From Paenibacillus antibioticophila (lineage in GTDB: Bacteria > Bacillota > Bacilli > Paenibacillales > Paenibacillaceae), in assembly GCF_000455265.1 (NCBI RefSeq), contig NZ_HG005142.1, positions 190,441 to 254,440 on the forward strand: 64,000 nucleotides of DNA. The letters run 5' to 3'. The translations under genes were made by a program, and so were the position numbers. This document shows positions 34,183 through 43,007 of the stretch, one piece after another (the first letter of the stretch is position 1; every line of letters starts with the position of its first letter). The notes under the pieces are model-generated. The model had not been told where the DNA came from. It worked only from the letters and a program-made list of their open reading frames with translations, and ran no database searches.

Positions 34183-36249
34183 TTACTGTCCATCGGAGGT
34201 TGTGGTATCCGCCTCATTATTTTTCACTGAGTTTTTCTTTGGTACCCCGTCCAGACCATATTCCTGATCATAAGCATCAAAGATTTTGCGTGCGACAGGC
34301 GCGGCGCTGGAGCCTCCGAAGCCGCCTTCCGGAATAATGACAGCTACGGCAAGCTTTGGATTCTCACGGGGAGCAAACGCTATAAATACGCCGTTATCCC
34401 GGTTAGCCCCTTTCCCCCATTGCTCCGAGGTACCCGTCTTCCGTGCAAAGTCATAAGGAAAGCCCGAGAACGCCGAGGACACATTTGTAGACATGCCCTT
34501 GATCACTTCGTCCCAATAGGCTTTCTTGAAATCCACTTCATTCAAGACTGTCGGCTGGAACTCCTTAACGATATTGCCTTGTTCATCTGTAATTTTACTT
34601 ACTAAATGCGGCTCCATTCGCTTGCCGCGAGTAGCAAGCGTCGTGGCATACTGAGCCAGTTGCATGGCAGTATACCCGCCTTTTTGGCCAAAAGAGGCAT
34701 ATACCAAGTTGGAAAGGTTCGTCTCGGACTCTTCAAAATAACCAAGCTTCCCAAGGAATTCATTAGGCAAGTCAACTCCTGTTGAAACACCAAGTCCAAA
34801 CTGCTTCATATAATTATCCCAAACAGTAGGGCCCTCCGCATAATATTTATAATACAGTTTCTCCCCAACCATATCGACCATGAACGCATTGGATGAGACA
34901 CGGATTGCCTCAGCTGGTTTGATATTTCCGTAGACGTGTCCCTGGGAGTTGCGGACCCTTGCTGAATCATTTTTACCGAAGTAGGCCACACCGCGGTCCG
35001 GATAAGTAGTGTTGGTCGTGAACAAATTTTCATTCAAGCCTATCAATACTGACAATGGTTTAACAGTCGATCCAAGCAGGACGGCAGAATCGAAATCATG
35101 ACCCGAACGGCCGGAACTGATCGGGGTTATTGTCCCGTTCTGGTAGTTCGTCATAATCTTGCTCCAATCATCATTGGAGATGCTTCCATTCTGCCATAAG
35201 TTCGTATCGTAATCTGGCATACTTGCCATAGCCACAATATTTCCTGTATCCACTTCCATAGCTACAGCGTAACCCGTCTTAGCATTAGGGTGCGTTTTAC
35301 CGGACACAGGGTTTTTGTGCACCCAATCGATCTGGTCAAGGATGGCTTGCTCCGTAATCATCTGAATATTTTTATTGATCGTTGTATGCAGGTCATATCC
35401 CTTAACCGGGGCGGTGACCTCCGGGATTCCAGTCGCCATATTTCTTGGGTCGATGGGCACGCTCTTGAAGCCGTTCTTTCCACGAAGCTCCTCCTGGTAA
35501 TAGAGCTCCAATCCATCGTAACCTACGAGTTCTGATTCTGTATATTGGAGCGCCGGATCGGTCTCCGTTTGCTCGCGGATATCCTTATAATACTTAAAAT
35601 CCGAACTATCCGTCGTCGACGCGCTAGAGAATTTCTTCAGATAACCGATCGTCTGAACGGCGACCGTATCCGGATCATAGTGGCGAATACTCTCCTCCAC
35701 GATTTCGATTCCAGCGAACTGGTCCTTTCGCTCCAGGAAATAGGCCATTTCCTCTTTGGTTAAGCCAACCTTGATTCGCCGGGGAGTAAAGCCGTTATTC
35801 TGACGATAATCAAGGTCCATGGCCTTGATGATATCTTCCAGTGTCATGGGATCTTGCTCGGGATCCCCGTACTTATCGAAGACCTCCTTCAATTCGCTCG
35901 CCAGCGCCAGCGCTTCGTGACGGTTCCCCTTGCCGCGATCTGTGCTTTGGCTGTAGTCCTTCTGCAGGGTAATATACAGAGACTGGACAGGCGTCGAGTA
36001 GGCAAGCGCTTCGCCCCCCGCAGCCAGAATACTGCCCCGAATCGGAGTCATCGGAACGGCTCTTACCCGCATATCGCTCTCCTGCTGCGACAGACTAGGC
36101 CCCTCAACAAATTGCAGAATGGCCAGCCGGACAATGATGACCGTAAAAATAGCAAACGCGCTGAAGAAAAATAAATTCAGCCTGATATTAAAGTGGCGCT
36201 GCATTGCCGCTTCTTGCTCGCGCGGATCATCTTTATAGACACTTTTCAT
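34183..36249 (-). CDS. Class B penicillin-binding protein (PBP2/PbpA type transpeptidase)
   Basis: A monofunctional DD-transpeptidase that crosslinks peptidoglycan outside the membrane. It has 688 residues, with one N-terminal membrane anchor (about 26-46), a dimerisation domain beginning RVRAVPMTPIRGSILA, and the transpeptidase domain. Active-site motifs are Ser394-T-V-Lys397, S-S-N (452-454) and K-T-G (604-606). Length and motif spacing fit the elongation-type PbpA/PbpH group. An Asp/Thr/Ser-rich tail follows. It is downstream of a CvpA/transglutaminase fusion gene on the same strand. Confidence 0.9.
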   Translation of the reverse strand: MKSVYKDDPREQEAAMQRHFNIRLNLFFFSAFAIFTVIIVRLAILQFVEGPSLSQQESDMRVRAVPMTPIRGSILAAGGEALAYSTPVQSLYITLQKDYSQSTDRGKGNRHEALALASELKEVFDKYGDPEQDPMTLEDIIKAMDLDYRQNNGFTPRRIKVGLTKEEMAYFLERKDQFAGIEIVEESIRHYDPDTVAVQTIGYLKKFSSASTTDSSDFKYYKDIREQTETDPALQYTESELVGYDGLELYYQEELRGKNGFKSVPIDPRNMATGIPEVTAPVKGYDLHTTINKNIQMITEQAILDQIDWVHKNPVSGKTHPNAKTGYAVAMEVDTGNIVAMASMPDYDTNLWQNGSISNDDWSKIMTNYQNGTITPISSGRSGHDFDSAVLLGSTVKPLSVLIGLNENLFTTNTTYPDRGVAYFGKNDSARVRNSQGHVYGNIKPAEAIRVSSNAFMVDMVGEKLYYKYYAEGPTVWDNYMKQFGLGVSTGVDLPNEFLGKLGYFEESETNLSNLVYASFGQKGGYTAMQLAQYATTLATRGKRMEPHLVSKITDEQGNIVKEFQPTVLNEVDFKKAYWDEVIKGMSTNVSSAFSGFPYDFARKTGTSEQWGKGANRDNGVFIAFAPRENPKLAVAVIIPEGGFGGSSAAPVARKIFDAYDQEYGLDGVPKKNSVKNNEADTTTSDGQ

Positions 36250-36350
36250 TACCTGTTCTCCCCATTGCTCTTAATCCTCAAAAAACTGCAACAACTCTAT
36301 ATTAGCATAACGAATGGCAGCCTGACGAAGTTACAGCCTGCCTCGAATTT

Positions 36351-37508
36351 TTATACCGCTTTGTCAGGGATATGTGTCTCCGCAAAGGCCGGAGGATCAA
36401 ACCAATCCCCGCTCCCTGCCCAAGTAGAATCCAGTGGAATCCAACGGCTCTCTTCCGACAAATACACTTCATTCCAGGCATGAGGCCCATAACCGCCCCG
36501 TCCGTCATATCCCAGTCCGGTTACGACGCGAACATCCAGGTCCTGCGACCTCGCCATGACCGCATAAAGCCGGGAATAATCAATACATACGCCAAGCTTG
36601 GTATCAAAGGTCATTTGCGGAGTCTGTTCCCGCCAATTGCCATTCTCTTCGTAATCTTTTACCTTATCGTAATCATAACTGACCTGGGAGCCAATCCAAT
36701 CATACAGTCTTCTAGCCTTCTCTTTATCTGTAGAGGCGCCTTTGGTGACTAAGGCAGCCGTATTCCCGATAGACGAAGGAATGTCAGCATCAATCACTTC
36801 ATACCTGCGCTGTAGAATTCCGTTCAGTTCGGCTTCCACACTGCGCGTGAATACAGGCAATTTCTCTTTGATCAGGTTGCCGGTAAGCGGCTCTATGACA
36901 CTGCGCGCGCCCTGCTGATACACAGGCGATGACTCGACATACCGGCTGAACCCGCTCTCCGGGTTGAGCGTGACCACGATAAACAATACCGCAATGACGG
37001 TCAGACAGCGCGCACCGCCGATCATTCCGCCCAAGACGGCCCCAGCAAGCCGGCTTAGCAGAGAGGAAGGGCGTTCTCCTCGAACCATCATCCGTCCAAG
37101 GAATGAGCTTCCCCCCAGCAAAAATGCAGCGGCCAGGCCAAGAAGGGTGCGCAGCAGCCAGTAGCCGAGCAGAAATACCACCGCGAACCGCATAAGCGGA
37201 TAATCTGCCACCGCCGTGAGCAAGGTGTAGTAAACCTGTTCAAAGCCGGACAGCTCGCGCTGGGGCGGCTTCACTCCCGAGAGCCAGGTTTGAACCATAG
37301 GCGACAGCCAAAGCGTCAGCGGAATGGATGCAAGCAGACTTAAAGCCGTAAGCACACCGCCGCTAACCAATGATACCAGTCGTCCCGCCGAACGGGAAGC
37401 CCCACGGAACAATCCTTGGATCACCGAAAGAATCATAATGCCTAACAGCAGCAAGCTGATCAGATTTAGATTTTCCAGACTTAACCCTTCCAAATTCGGT
37501 CCCTCCAT
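36351..37508 (-). CDS. Membrane protein fusing a CvpA-like region to a transglutaminase-like domain
   Basis: The 385-residue protein has four membrane helices in residues about 17-180, in a pattern like CvpA/colicin V production proteins (ISLLLLGIMILSVIQGLFRGASR, then an RLAGAVLGGMIGG turn). The C-terminal half is a transglutaminase-like cysteine peptidase domain with a complete triad: Cys308 (KLGVCIDYSRLYAVMAR), His343 (GPHAWNEVYL) and Asp360 (PLDSTW). The catalytic half should face outside. It is co-oriented with the PBP gene, which suggests envelope work. The substrate is unknown. Confidence 0.75.
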   Translation of the reverse strand: MEGPNLEGLSLENLNLISLLLLGIMILSVIQGLFRGASRSAGRLVSLVSGGVLTALSLLASIPLTLWLSPMVQTWLSGVKPPQRELSGFEQVYYTLLTAVADYPLMRFAVVFLLGYWLLRTLLGLAAAFLLGGSSFLGRMMVRGERPSSLLSRLAGAVLGGMIGGARCLTVIAVLFIVVTLNPESGFSRYVESSPVYQQGARSVIEPLTGNLIKEKLPVFTRSVEAELNGILQRRYEVIDADIPSSIGNTAALVTKGASTDKEKARRLYDWIGSQVSYDYDKVKDYEENGNWREQTPQMTFDTKLGVCIDYSRLYAVMARSQDLDVRVVTGLGYDGRGGYGPHAWNEVYLSEESRWIPLDSTWAGSGDWFDPPAFAETHIPDKAV

Positions 37509-37572
37509 CCTTCCACCTCCTCTGGTTGTCTATTCCATCATCCAAGTTGGCAGTAGACCGCAGGCTGGTGAT

Positions 37573-38031
37573 TTACTTGGAATTGCGCGTTGCCTCCTGG
37601 ATGAAGGCTTCCAGTGTATCGTTCATTGACCATTCGCCCAAAGGCACTCCATGAAAGGAAACCTTCACCTTATCAGCGCCCGGGCTTCCTGTAACCTCCA
37701 GGTTAGGGGTAGTAATCGTAAAGGTTCCGTCCCCATTACTCGTCATCTTGGCCTCGCCGGCCTCATCCTTCAGCATATTCAACGCTTCATTTTTACTGAT
37801 TGTTACAGCCTGATCCTTAACGGCGGTCACAGCTTCTCCAATGTCCTTAAGCTCAATTCCGCTGTAAATAATCACGAAGGCGGCGATCACCAGCACAAGC
37901 GCCCACTTTACAACCGTCTTCACAAAATTCAGGACGACAAACAGCACGACCAAGGCCACTACAATGACCAGCCAGTTCGCCTTCAGAAATTCAACCCATA
38001 CATCTACATTCAAGTTCAGACCTAAATCCAT
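37573..38031 (-). CDS. Membrane-anchored protein (152 aa), unknown
   Basis: Two adjacent hydrophobic segments (about 17-39 and 43-60) are followed by a soluble domain of about 90 residues with beta-type sequence (GDGTFTITTPNLEVTG, KVKVSFHGVPLGEW). No recognised family. The start is upstream of the CvpA/transglutaminase gene by about 65 bp on the same strand, so the two are likely co-transcribed. Confidence 0.65.
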   Translation of the reverse strand: MDLGLNLNVDVWVEFLKANWLVIVVALVVLFVVLNFVKTVVKWALVLVIAAFVIIYSGIELKDIGEAVTAVKDQAVTISKNEALNMLKDEAGEAKMTSNGDGTFTITTPNLEVTGSPGADKVKVSFHGVPLGEWSMNDTLEAFIQEATRNSK

Positions 38032-38202
38032 TCTTCCACACTCCCGAATCTCAATATCATTATTTCTCCGCGCTTCTGGATGTCCTTTTCATTATACATG
38101 ATGGCCCTGCTCAGTGACAGTTTAACCATGGATTGTAATAAGTTCGTCCGATGAAACGTACAAGTAGTAGCATAACACTCTTTTATAAGGAGGCTGCCCC
38201 AT

Positions 38203-39357
38203 TTGAAAATGGCATTCTGGCTCTATTTCTTCTTGTTCCTCGCGTTCTTTGATTTACATGCCCAATATCCGATACTGACCCCGTTCGCATTGACCCTGGG
38301 AGCTACCCCGGCTTTTATCGGCTGGATGATGGGCATATACGCCCTTACGCATCTGCCGGGAAATCTGCTTGCAGGGCAAGGGGTAGACCGCCATGGGAGC
38401 CGCCGATACATGATCTTCAGCCTGATCAGCGCAGGCATTATTTTGCTGCTGCAAGCCCATGTCACCGAGCCATGGCAGCTTCTGGCCCTGCGCTCTGTCA
38501 GCGGATTCGTGCTGGCCTTTCTCGCCCCGGCCTGTCTTGCCATGCTTGCCTCTTTATCCAGCGATCCGATTCGCCAGGGAAAATTCATGGCCGGTCATGG
38601 CGTCGTCCATACCCTTGCCTCCGTGGTATCTCCCGCAGCCGGCGCCTTTTTGGTTGCGCAGACAAGTTATTCCTTCACGTTCCAATCGCTCGGGTGGCTG
38701 CTGATCGCAACAGGCATCCTGGCGATATTTACAATTCGCGAGCCGCAAGGAGCTGCATCCAAGCTCACGCTTCAAGAGACCGCGAAGACGACGGTCAAGC
38801 TGAACATCATTCCCTTGCGCTTTTATATTCTTCCTCTTGCCGTATCCTGCTCTCAAGGCATCCTGTACTTCGAGCTTCCTTTCCAGGCAGGCGGAGCATC
38901 CGGTATTGTAAATACCGGGGTTTACTTCTCCATTATCAGTCTGGGTGCTCTTGCAACCCTGTCTATGCTCTTTCTAAGTCATTATTCCCCTTATGTCCGG
39001 GCGGCATTGGGCATCCTGGGCATAGCTCTCTCGTTCTTTGCGATGGCTGCTCTGGATTTTGTGCCTTTGCAAGTATCACTCTTCATACTAGGAATGGCAA
39101 AAGGCGTGACCTTCCCTGCGATCGCATCTATGTTCATTGATCTGAGCGGAGGAAAAAGGCTAGGAACCGTATTCTCCTTGCAATCCATCTCCATGTCCAT
39201 CGGCTCGTTCATCGGGCCGATTGCCGGAGGAATGCTGCACGGCAAGATTACCTCTCCTTATTTCGCCGCTTTTCTGATCCTTATGGTCGCGCTCCTTCTC
39301 ATCCCGCCGAGAACAAGCAAGCTGAAGTCCAATACAATACCTCCTGTTACAACTTAG
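38203..39357 (+). CDS. MFS transporter
   Basis: A 384-residue major facilitator with 12 predicted helices. The loop 2-3 motif reads GQGVDRHGSRRYMI (about 65-78), which fits the GxxxDRxGRR signature. TTG 38203 follows AAGGAGG at 9 bases, better spaced than the ATG at 38209. The sequence resembles drug/sugar efflux members, but the substrate is unknown. It is divergent from the 152-aa membrane protein gene. Confidence 0.85.
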   Translation: MKMAFWLYFFLFLAFFDLHAQYPILTPFALTLGATPAFIGWMMGIYALTHLPGNLLAGQGVDRHGSRRYMIFSLISAGIILLLQAHVTEPWQLLALRSVSGFVLAFLAPACLAMLASLSSDPIRQGKFMAGHGVVHTLASVVSPAAGAFLVAQTSYSFTFQSLGWLLIATGILAIFTIREPQGAASKLTLQETAKTTVKLNIIPLRFYILPLAVSCSQGILYFELPFQAGGASGIVNTGVYFSIISLGALATLSMLFLSHYSPYVRAALGILGIALSFFAMAALDFVPLQVSLFILGMAKGVTFPAIASMFIDLSGGKRLGTVFSLQSISMSIGSFIGPIAGGMLHGKITSPYFAAFLILMVALLLIPPRTSKLKSNTIPPVTT

Positions 39358-39499
39358 TGTCATTGCACGCTCATTAGTTCAGCTTCCACGGATGACCAAT
39401 ATAATTTCGCCATTTAGGCATTGGTACAATACCGAGACTCACGCCCCACATAGTATATCGTGTAGTAAACACCGACCGATTTGAAAGTGGGGTGAAACT

Positions 39500-39622
39500 A
39501 TGGGCGGTATTGATCCTTGCGGACCAGGTCCAGTAGTTCCTAATTGGACATCTACAGGCGCTATCCTCGTACTTTACATTTTGCTGGTAATAATTTTGCG
39601 CTCCCCGTTCTTTATCTGCTAA
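39500..39622 (+). CDS. Small YjcZ-like membrane peptide (40 aa)
   Basis: ATG 39500 is preceded by GTGGGGTGA. The 40-residue product begins MGGIDPCGPGPVV and has one hydrophobic segment (TGAILVLYILLVIIL). This resembles the short sporulation-associated YjcZ family (Gly-rich start, then ALIVVLFILLVIV). It has its own terminator. The family call is tentative. Confidence 0.55.
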   Translation: MGGIDPCGPGPVVPNWTSTGAILVLYILLVIILRSPFFIC

Positions 39623-39637
39623 CAGCAATGAGAGCTG

Positions 39638-39665
39638 CGGTCTGCCCATCCGGGCAGGCCGTTTT
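39638..39665 (+). terminator. Terminator after the YjcZ-like gene
   Basis: A 10-bp stem (39638-39647 with 39652-39661), ATCC loop and TTTT. Confidence 0.8.
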
Positions 39666-39730
39666 GCATGAAGAGGACTTGCCGGTATACACTATATAAG
39701 TTGAATAATCTGCAGCCAGGAGGAGCCGAC

Positions 39731-40078
39731 TTGTCCATCAGCATTATTGTCGAAGGAAAAAATGACCGCAGCAAGCTGCGCCGGGTACTCCGGGACAACG
39801 TGAATATCCATTGTACCTTTGGGACGCTCAACACCATGAAGCTCGAAGCACTACGCAAGCAAGTAGCGGACGACGAGGTATTCTTGTTCATGGACAATGA
39901 TTCGTCCGGCAAAAAAATTCGGGGTGTGCTGCGGGATTTATTTCCGGATGCAGTCCATATCTACACCAGGAGAGGCTATGCGGGCGTGGAAGGCACTCCG
40001 GAGGAATATGTAATCGCCCAATTAGAAAAGGCCGGCCTTGAGGAATTTATCATTTATCCTCCGGCCAGCCCGTATTAA
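39731..40078 (+). CDS. Stand-alone Toprim-domain protein (115 aa)
   Basis: TTG 39731 follows AGGAGG at 7 bases. The product is little more than one Toprim fold: Glu8 in IIVEGKNDRSKL and the DxD motif LFMDNDSSGKKIR (Asp55, Asp57). RNase M5 and primase share these metal-binding motifs, but RNase M5 is about 185 residues. A nucleic-acid cleaving or joining role is possible; the target is unknown. It is convergent with sco. Confidence 0.8.
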   Translation: MSISIIVEGKNDRSKLRRVLRDNVNIHCTFGTLNTMKLEALRKQVADDEVFLFMDNDSSGKKIRGVLRDLFPDAVHIYTRRGYAGVEGTPEEYVIAQLEKAGLEEFIIYPPASPY

Positions 40079-40084
40079 GCTGTT

Positions 40085-40684
40085 TTATTCTTTTGCCAGA
40101 TTAGCTACGCCCTTTGCAATTTCTTCTGCCGTAGCCTCTGGCCGGTATATATCCCGCAAGTTTCCGTCGCGGTCAACCAGACCGATCAGATCCGCATGCA
40201 CAAAGTTCCCGCTCTGATCCTTCGTGATCAAGGTCTTGAAGGAATTGATCGCCAGATCCATCGTCTGCTGCTGATCCCCTCTCAGAAAATACCAGCCGCT
40301 GTAATCCACTTTAAATTTATCGCCGAACGCCTTCATATTCTCCAGGGTATCCCGTTCCGGATCAAATGTCACCGAGACGAATGAAGCGTCCTTGCCGAAC
40401 AACCCCTTCTCCTTCAAGATATCCTGAACCTGAGAGAGCCGGAAAGTCGTCAAGGGACACACATCAGGGCAATTGGAGAAGAAAAAATAAAATAGTCTGA
40501 CTTGTCCCTGAGTATCTGCAAGCGTAATCGTTCTGCCGTCCACATTCTCCATACTGAAGCTTTCAACCGGTCCGATGACCGGAAGCTTAGGCTTATTCAG
40601 GCTGGTGAACAGCAAATAGCCTGCCAACAAGATCAATATGGCCAGAAGCAGCCAGGTCCATTTATATTTTTTCAGAAGAGACAT
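40085..40684 (-). CDS. SCO1/SenC/PrrC-family copper chaperone
   Basis: Sco proteins help deliver copper to the CuA site of cytochrome c oxidase, on the outer face of the membrane. The 199-residue protein has an N-terminal membrane anchor (about 10-27) and a thioredoxin fold. The copper ligands are Cys72 and Cys76 (CPDVCP) and His163 (FVHADLIGLVD). It starts 14 bp below the ctaB stop, and ctaB makes haem O for the same oxidase, so co-expression makes sense. Confidence 0.92.
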   Translation of the reverse strand: MSLLKKYKWTWLLLAILILLAGYLLFTSLNKPKLPVIGPVESFSMENVDGRTITLADTQGQVRLFYFFFSNCPDVCPLTTFRLSQVQDILKEKGLFGKDASFVSVTFDPERDTLENMKAFGDKFKVDYSGWYFLRGDQQQTMDLAINSFKTLITKDQSGNFVHADLIGLVDRDGNLRDIYRPEATAEEIAKGVANLAKE

Positions 40685-40697
40685 GTCTCGCCCTCCA

Positions 40698-41645
40698 TTA
40701 CGAAATACGTACAGTATCCAGAATCATCACGATCAAAGCTATGGTCAGGTAGTTCACTGAAAATAAAAATACCTTTTTGGCCCATTGATCATCATTCTTC
40801 GAACGGAATCCCTTGACAGCCATCAAAAGCCATGCAACCGATAGGATTTCCCCGATCACAAGGAACCAGATCCCGGTATAGTCAAATACATACATAAGGA
40901 TCGGAATCGGAATCAGCAGCGCAAGATAAGGCAGCATCTGCCATTTGGTTCTCCGAATTCCCTTCACAACCGGAAGGAGCGGGAAGCCCGCTGCTCTGTA
41001 TTCTTCTACCCGCCGAATGCCAAGCGCCCAGAAATGGGGTGGCTGCCAGAGGAAAAGCAAGGCAAAGAGCAGAACCGCGCCCAGATCCACTTTGCCTGTG
41101 ACGGCAACATAGCCGATGAGCGGCGGCATTGCACCGGAAATGGCACCGACCGATGTGCTCCAGGTGGAGCTTCTCTTCAGCCATAAAGTGTACACCAGCA
41201 CGTAGACGATCATGCCTACGATCCCAAACACTCCGGCAAGCCATCCCGAGAAGGCAAATAGAATACCAAGTCCAAGAATCCCAAGTATGACTGCATAAAT
41301 AAGTACCGTTCGCGGGGACAGCTTGCCAATCGGCAGCGCCCGATTCTTGGTTCGTTCCATCTTTGTATCGAGATCACGGTCGAAGTAGTTATTAAATACG
41401 CAGGAGGAAGCCATGACCAGCATCGTTCCAAGTAATGTGAGTATTAGACTGCCGTAATGCAGCTGCCATTGTGAGGCAACCCAGAATCCGGCAAACGCTG
41501 CGATCAGGTTGGAGCGCAGTATTCCCGGCTTCGTCACGGCAACAAAATCTCTCCAGGTCGCCGCAGACTCGCCAGGCGGAGAAGTTCTTGCAGCAGCAAG
41601 AGCCGCAGACTCAGCTGGAGCGTGGTAACGAAGTTGTTTATCCAC
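40698..41645 (-). CDS. ctaB: Protohaem IX farnesyltransferase (haem O synthase) CtaB
   Basis: CtaB attaches a farnesyl group to haem b, giving haem O, the substrate of CtaA. The GTG at 41645 is preferred because GGGAGG precedes it; TTG 41672 is an alternative with no ribosome site. The protein is about 315 residues with nine helices. The prenyltransferase motif NNYFDRDLDTKMERTKNR carries the Asp-rich site. WSTSVGAISGAMPPLIGYVAVTG is also conserved. A long non-coding repeat region lies upstream. Confidence 0.93.
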   Translation of the reverse strand: MDKQLRYHAPAESAALAAARTSPPGESAATWRDFVAVTKPGILRSNLIAAFAGFWVASQWQLHYGSLILTLLGTMLVMASSCVFNNYFDRDLDTKMERTKNRALPIGKLSPRTVLIYAVILGILGLGILFAFSGWLAGVFGIVGMIVYVLVYTLWLKRSSTWSTSVGAISGAMPPLIGYVAVTGKVDLGAVLLFALLFLWQPPHFWALGIRRVEEYRAAGFPLLPVVKGIRRTKWQMLPYLALLIPIPILMYVFDYTGIWFLVIGEILSVAWLLMAVKGFRSKNDDQWAKKVFLFSVNYLTIALIVMILDTVRIS

Positions 41646-41899
41646 TTGTCGTTGTGCCTCCCTATTCTTCAATGATGTCTATAAAAAGAATCACAAAAAA
41701 GTCTAAAATACATCTCTCGCTATAAACTTTATCATATCAAACCCGAAAAGTGTTTGACAAACATATGATTAAAGTTTGTTCTTGTGACAATTCGGTGACA
41801 TGAAGTCAGATGATGCCAACGTTGCATTCGCCGCTGTTTCGTGCGAGAGCGCAGCTACAGCCAATATAAAACCAACCAATGATTTTGCCGCGTGCCGGA

Positions 41900-42070
41900 G
41901 GGCAACGTGTGAAGTATGCTTACGATCGCTGTTGTTCGCGGATTCCTTTGATTAAATAAAATCTGAAATTGTAGGAATCCACTCTCAAAGGCGAACGCTT
42001 ACGCGCATATGCTCCCGAAGTAGCTTTCTTTCAGAAAGCTTTTACTTCAGCACACTTCACACTTATGCCC
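41900..42070 (+). repeat. Dispersed structured repeat, copy C
   Basis: Full-length copy, from GGGCAACGTGTGAAG to CTTCACACTTATGCCC. Stem GGATTCC/GGAATCC and GTTCGC/GCGAAC, and the central hairpin GAAGTAGCTTTCT-ttc-AGAAAGCTtttACTTC, are all intact. Confidence 0.85.
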
Positions 42071-42360
42071 TTTTACGCAGTCTCTTGAGTAGGGCATTAT
42101 AGTGTCTAATTGCATCGCACTCTCTCTAAGACACAGATACTCAAAGCAGGTAAATAGACGACACTGCATCATCATTGGGGATACAATTGGGATACCCCAA
42201 TTTCAAAAAGCCCGCAGAGCAATGGTTACTTCAGTAGATTAAGCAATATACCCACCAAGTACGCATGCGCACACCTCGCACCGAGCGCAGCTTCCAGCGC
42301 GCTGTGTTTCGCAGCATGACGGTGATCCGTCGACCGCATGAAAATATGGATCGTACGCAT

Positions 42361-42542
42361 CCAGTGAAAAAAGTTACCTTAAATTCAATGGAAATAATAG
42401 AAATGCGGATATAGTGAAATTTTTGTACTTAAAGTTGACTAAAATGTGGGTTTGGCTAGATACTGGCGATCTAAGGTAGGTTTTTTCACTAAAACTGGGT
42501 TCGAGCGTCAAATGAAGAATTTAAGGTAAGTTATTTCATTGG
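42361..42542. repeat. 182-bp inverted-repeat element, copy M2
   Basis: Same length and motif order as M1 at 25744-25925, with scattered point differences. The ends are CCAGTGAAAAAAGTTACC and, inverted, GGTAAGTTATTTCATTGG. Confidence 0.75.
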
Positions 42543-42794
42543 AGAGTAGTTGGATAAAGCACGATCAGAATGAGGTTGGTCAAGTAGAGCGGATGAAGTT
42601 CGGAGAAAACTTCAGTTCTGGCAGGACAGGGCGAAGCTTTGGTGCAAGGCCGGAGCATCATTAGGTCGGGGAGCGACTCTAGCGCGAGCTTACCCTGCTT
42701 GTATGATGCCGCGGACTGCAAGCTTGCTGTAATACAACATGTGAGCAGGCATGTGCAAAATGTATTGCAGTTGAACTGTAAAGGCAAAGTAGTC

Positions 42795-42957
42795 AGGGCA
42801 TAAGTGTGAAGGTAAAAGCTTTCTGTAAGAAAGCTACTTCGGAAGCATAGAGCGTTAGCGTTCGCCTTTGTGAGCGGATTTCTCCTTTGCTAGAACTTAG
42901 TCCAATTAAAGAAATCCGCGAACAACAGCGATCGTAGCAATTCTTCACACGTTGCCC
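42795..42957 (-). repeat. Dispersed structured repeat, copy F
   Basis: Starts GGGCATAAGTGTGAAG and ends CTTCACACGTTGCCC. Nearly identical to copy E, with intact stems. Inverted relative to copy C at the other end of R2. Confidence 0.8.
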
Positions 42958-43007
42958 CTCTAACTTGCCTTCTTTTCAGAAAGTCCCTGCTTTGCGAGTC
43001 CTTACAT

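Larger units (their letters stand above)
41646..43007. repeat. Non-coding repeat region R2 (between ctaB and trpS)
   Basis: About 1.36 kb without a credible gene. It is paralogous to R1 from 41842 to 42957: the same left segment, repeat copy C, a diverged linker, the 182-bp element M2, another linker, and the inverted repeat copy F. R1 additionally has copy D and an extra linker block. The part nearest ctaB (41646-41841) shows no similarity to R1 and may hold the ctaB promoter. Confidence 0.75.

Noticed and set aside
24813..42957. R1 and R2 as insertion sequences or group II introns
   Set aside because: No transposase, reverse transcriptase or maturase frame, and no intron domain V-type hairpin was recognised.
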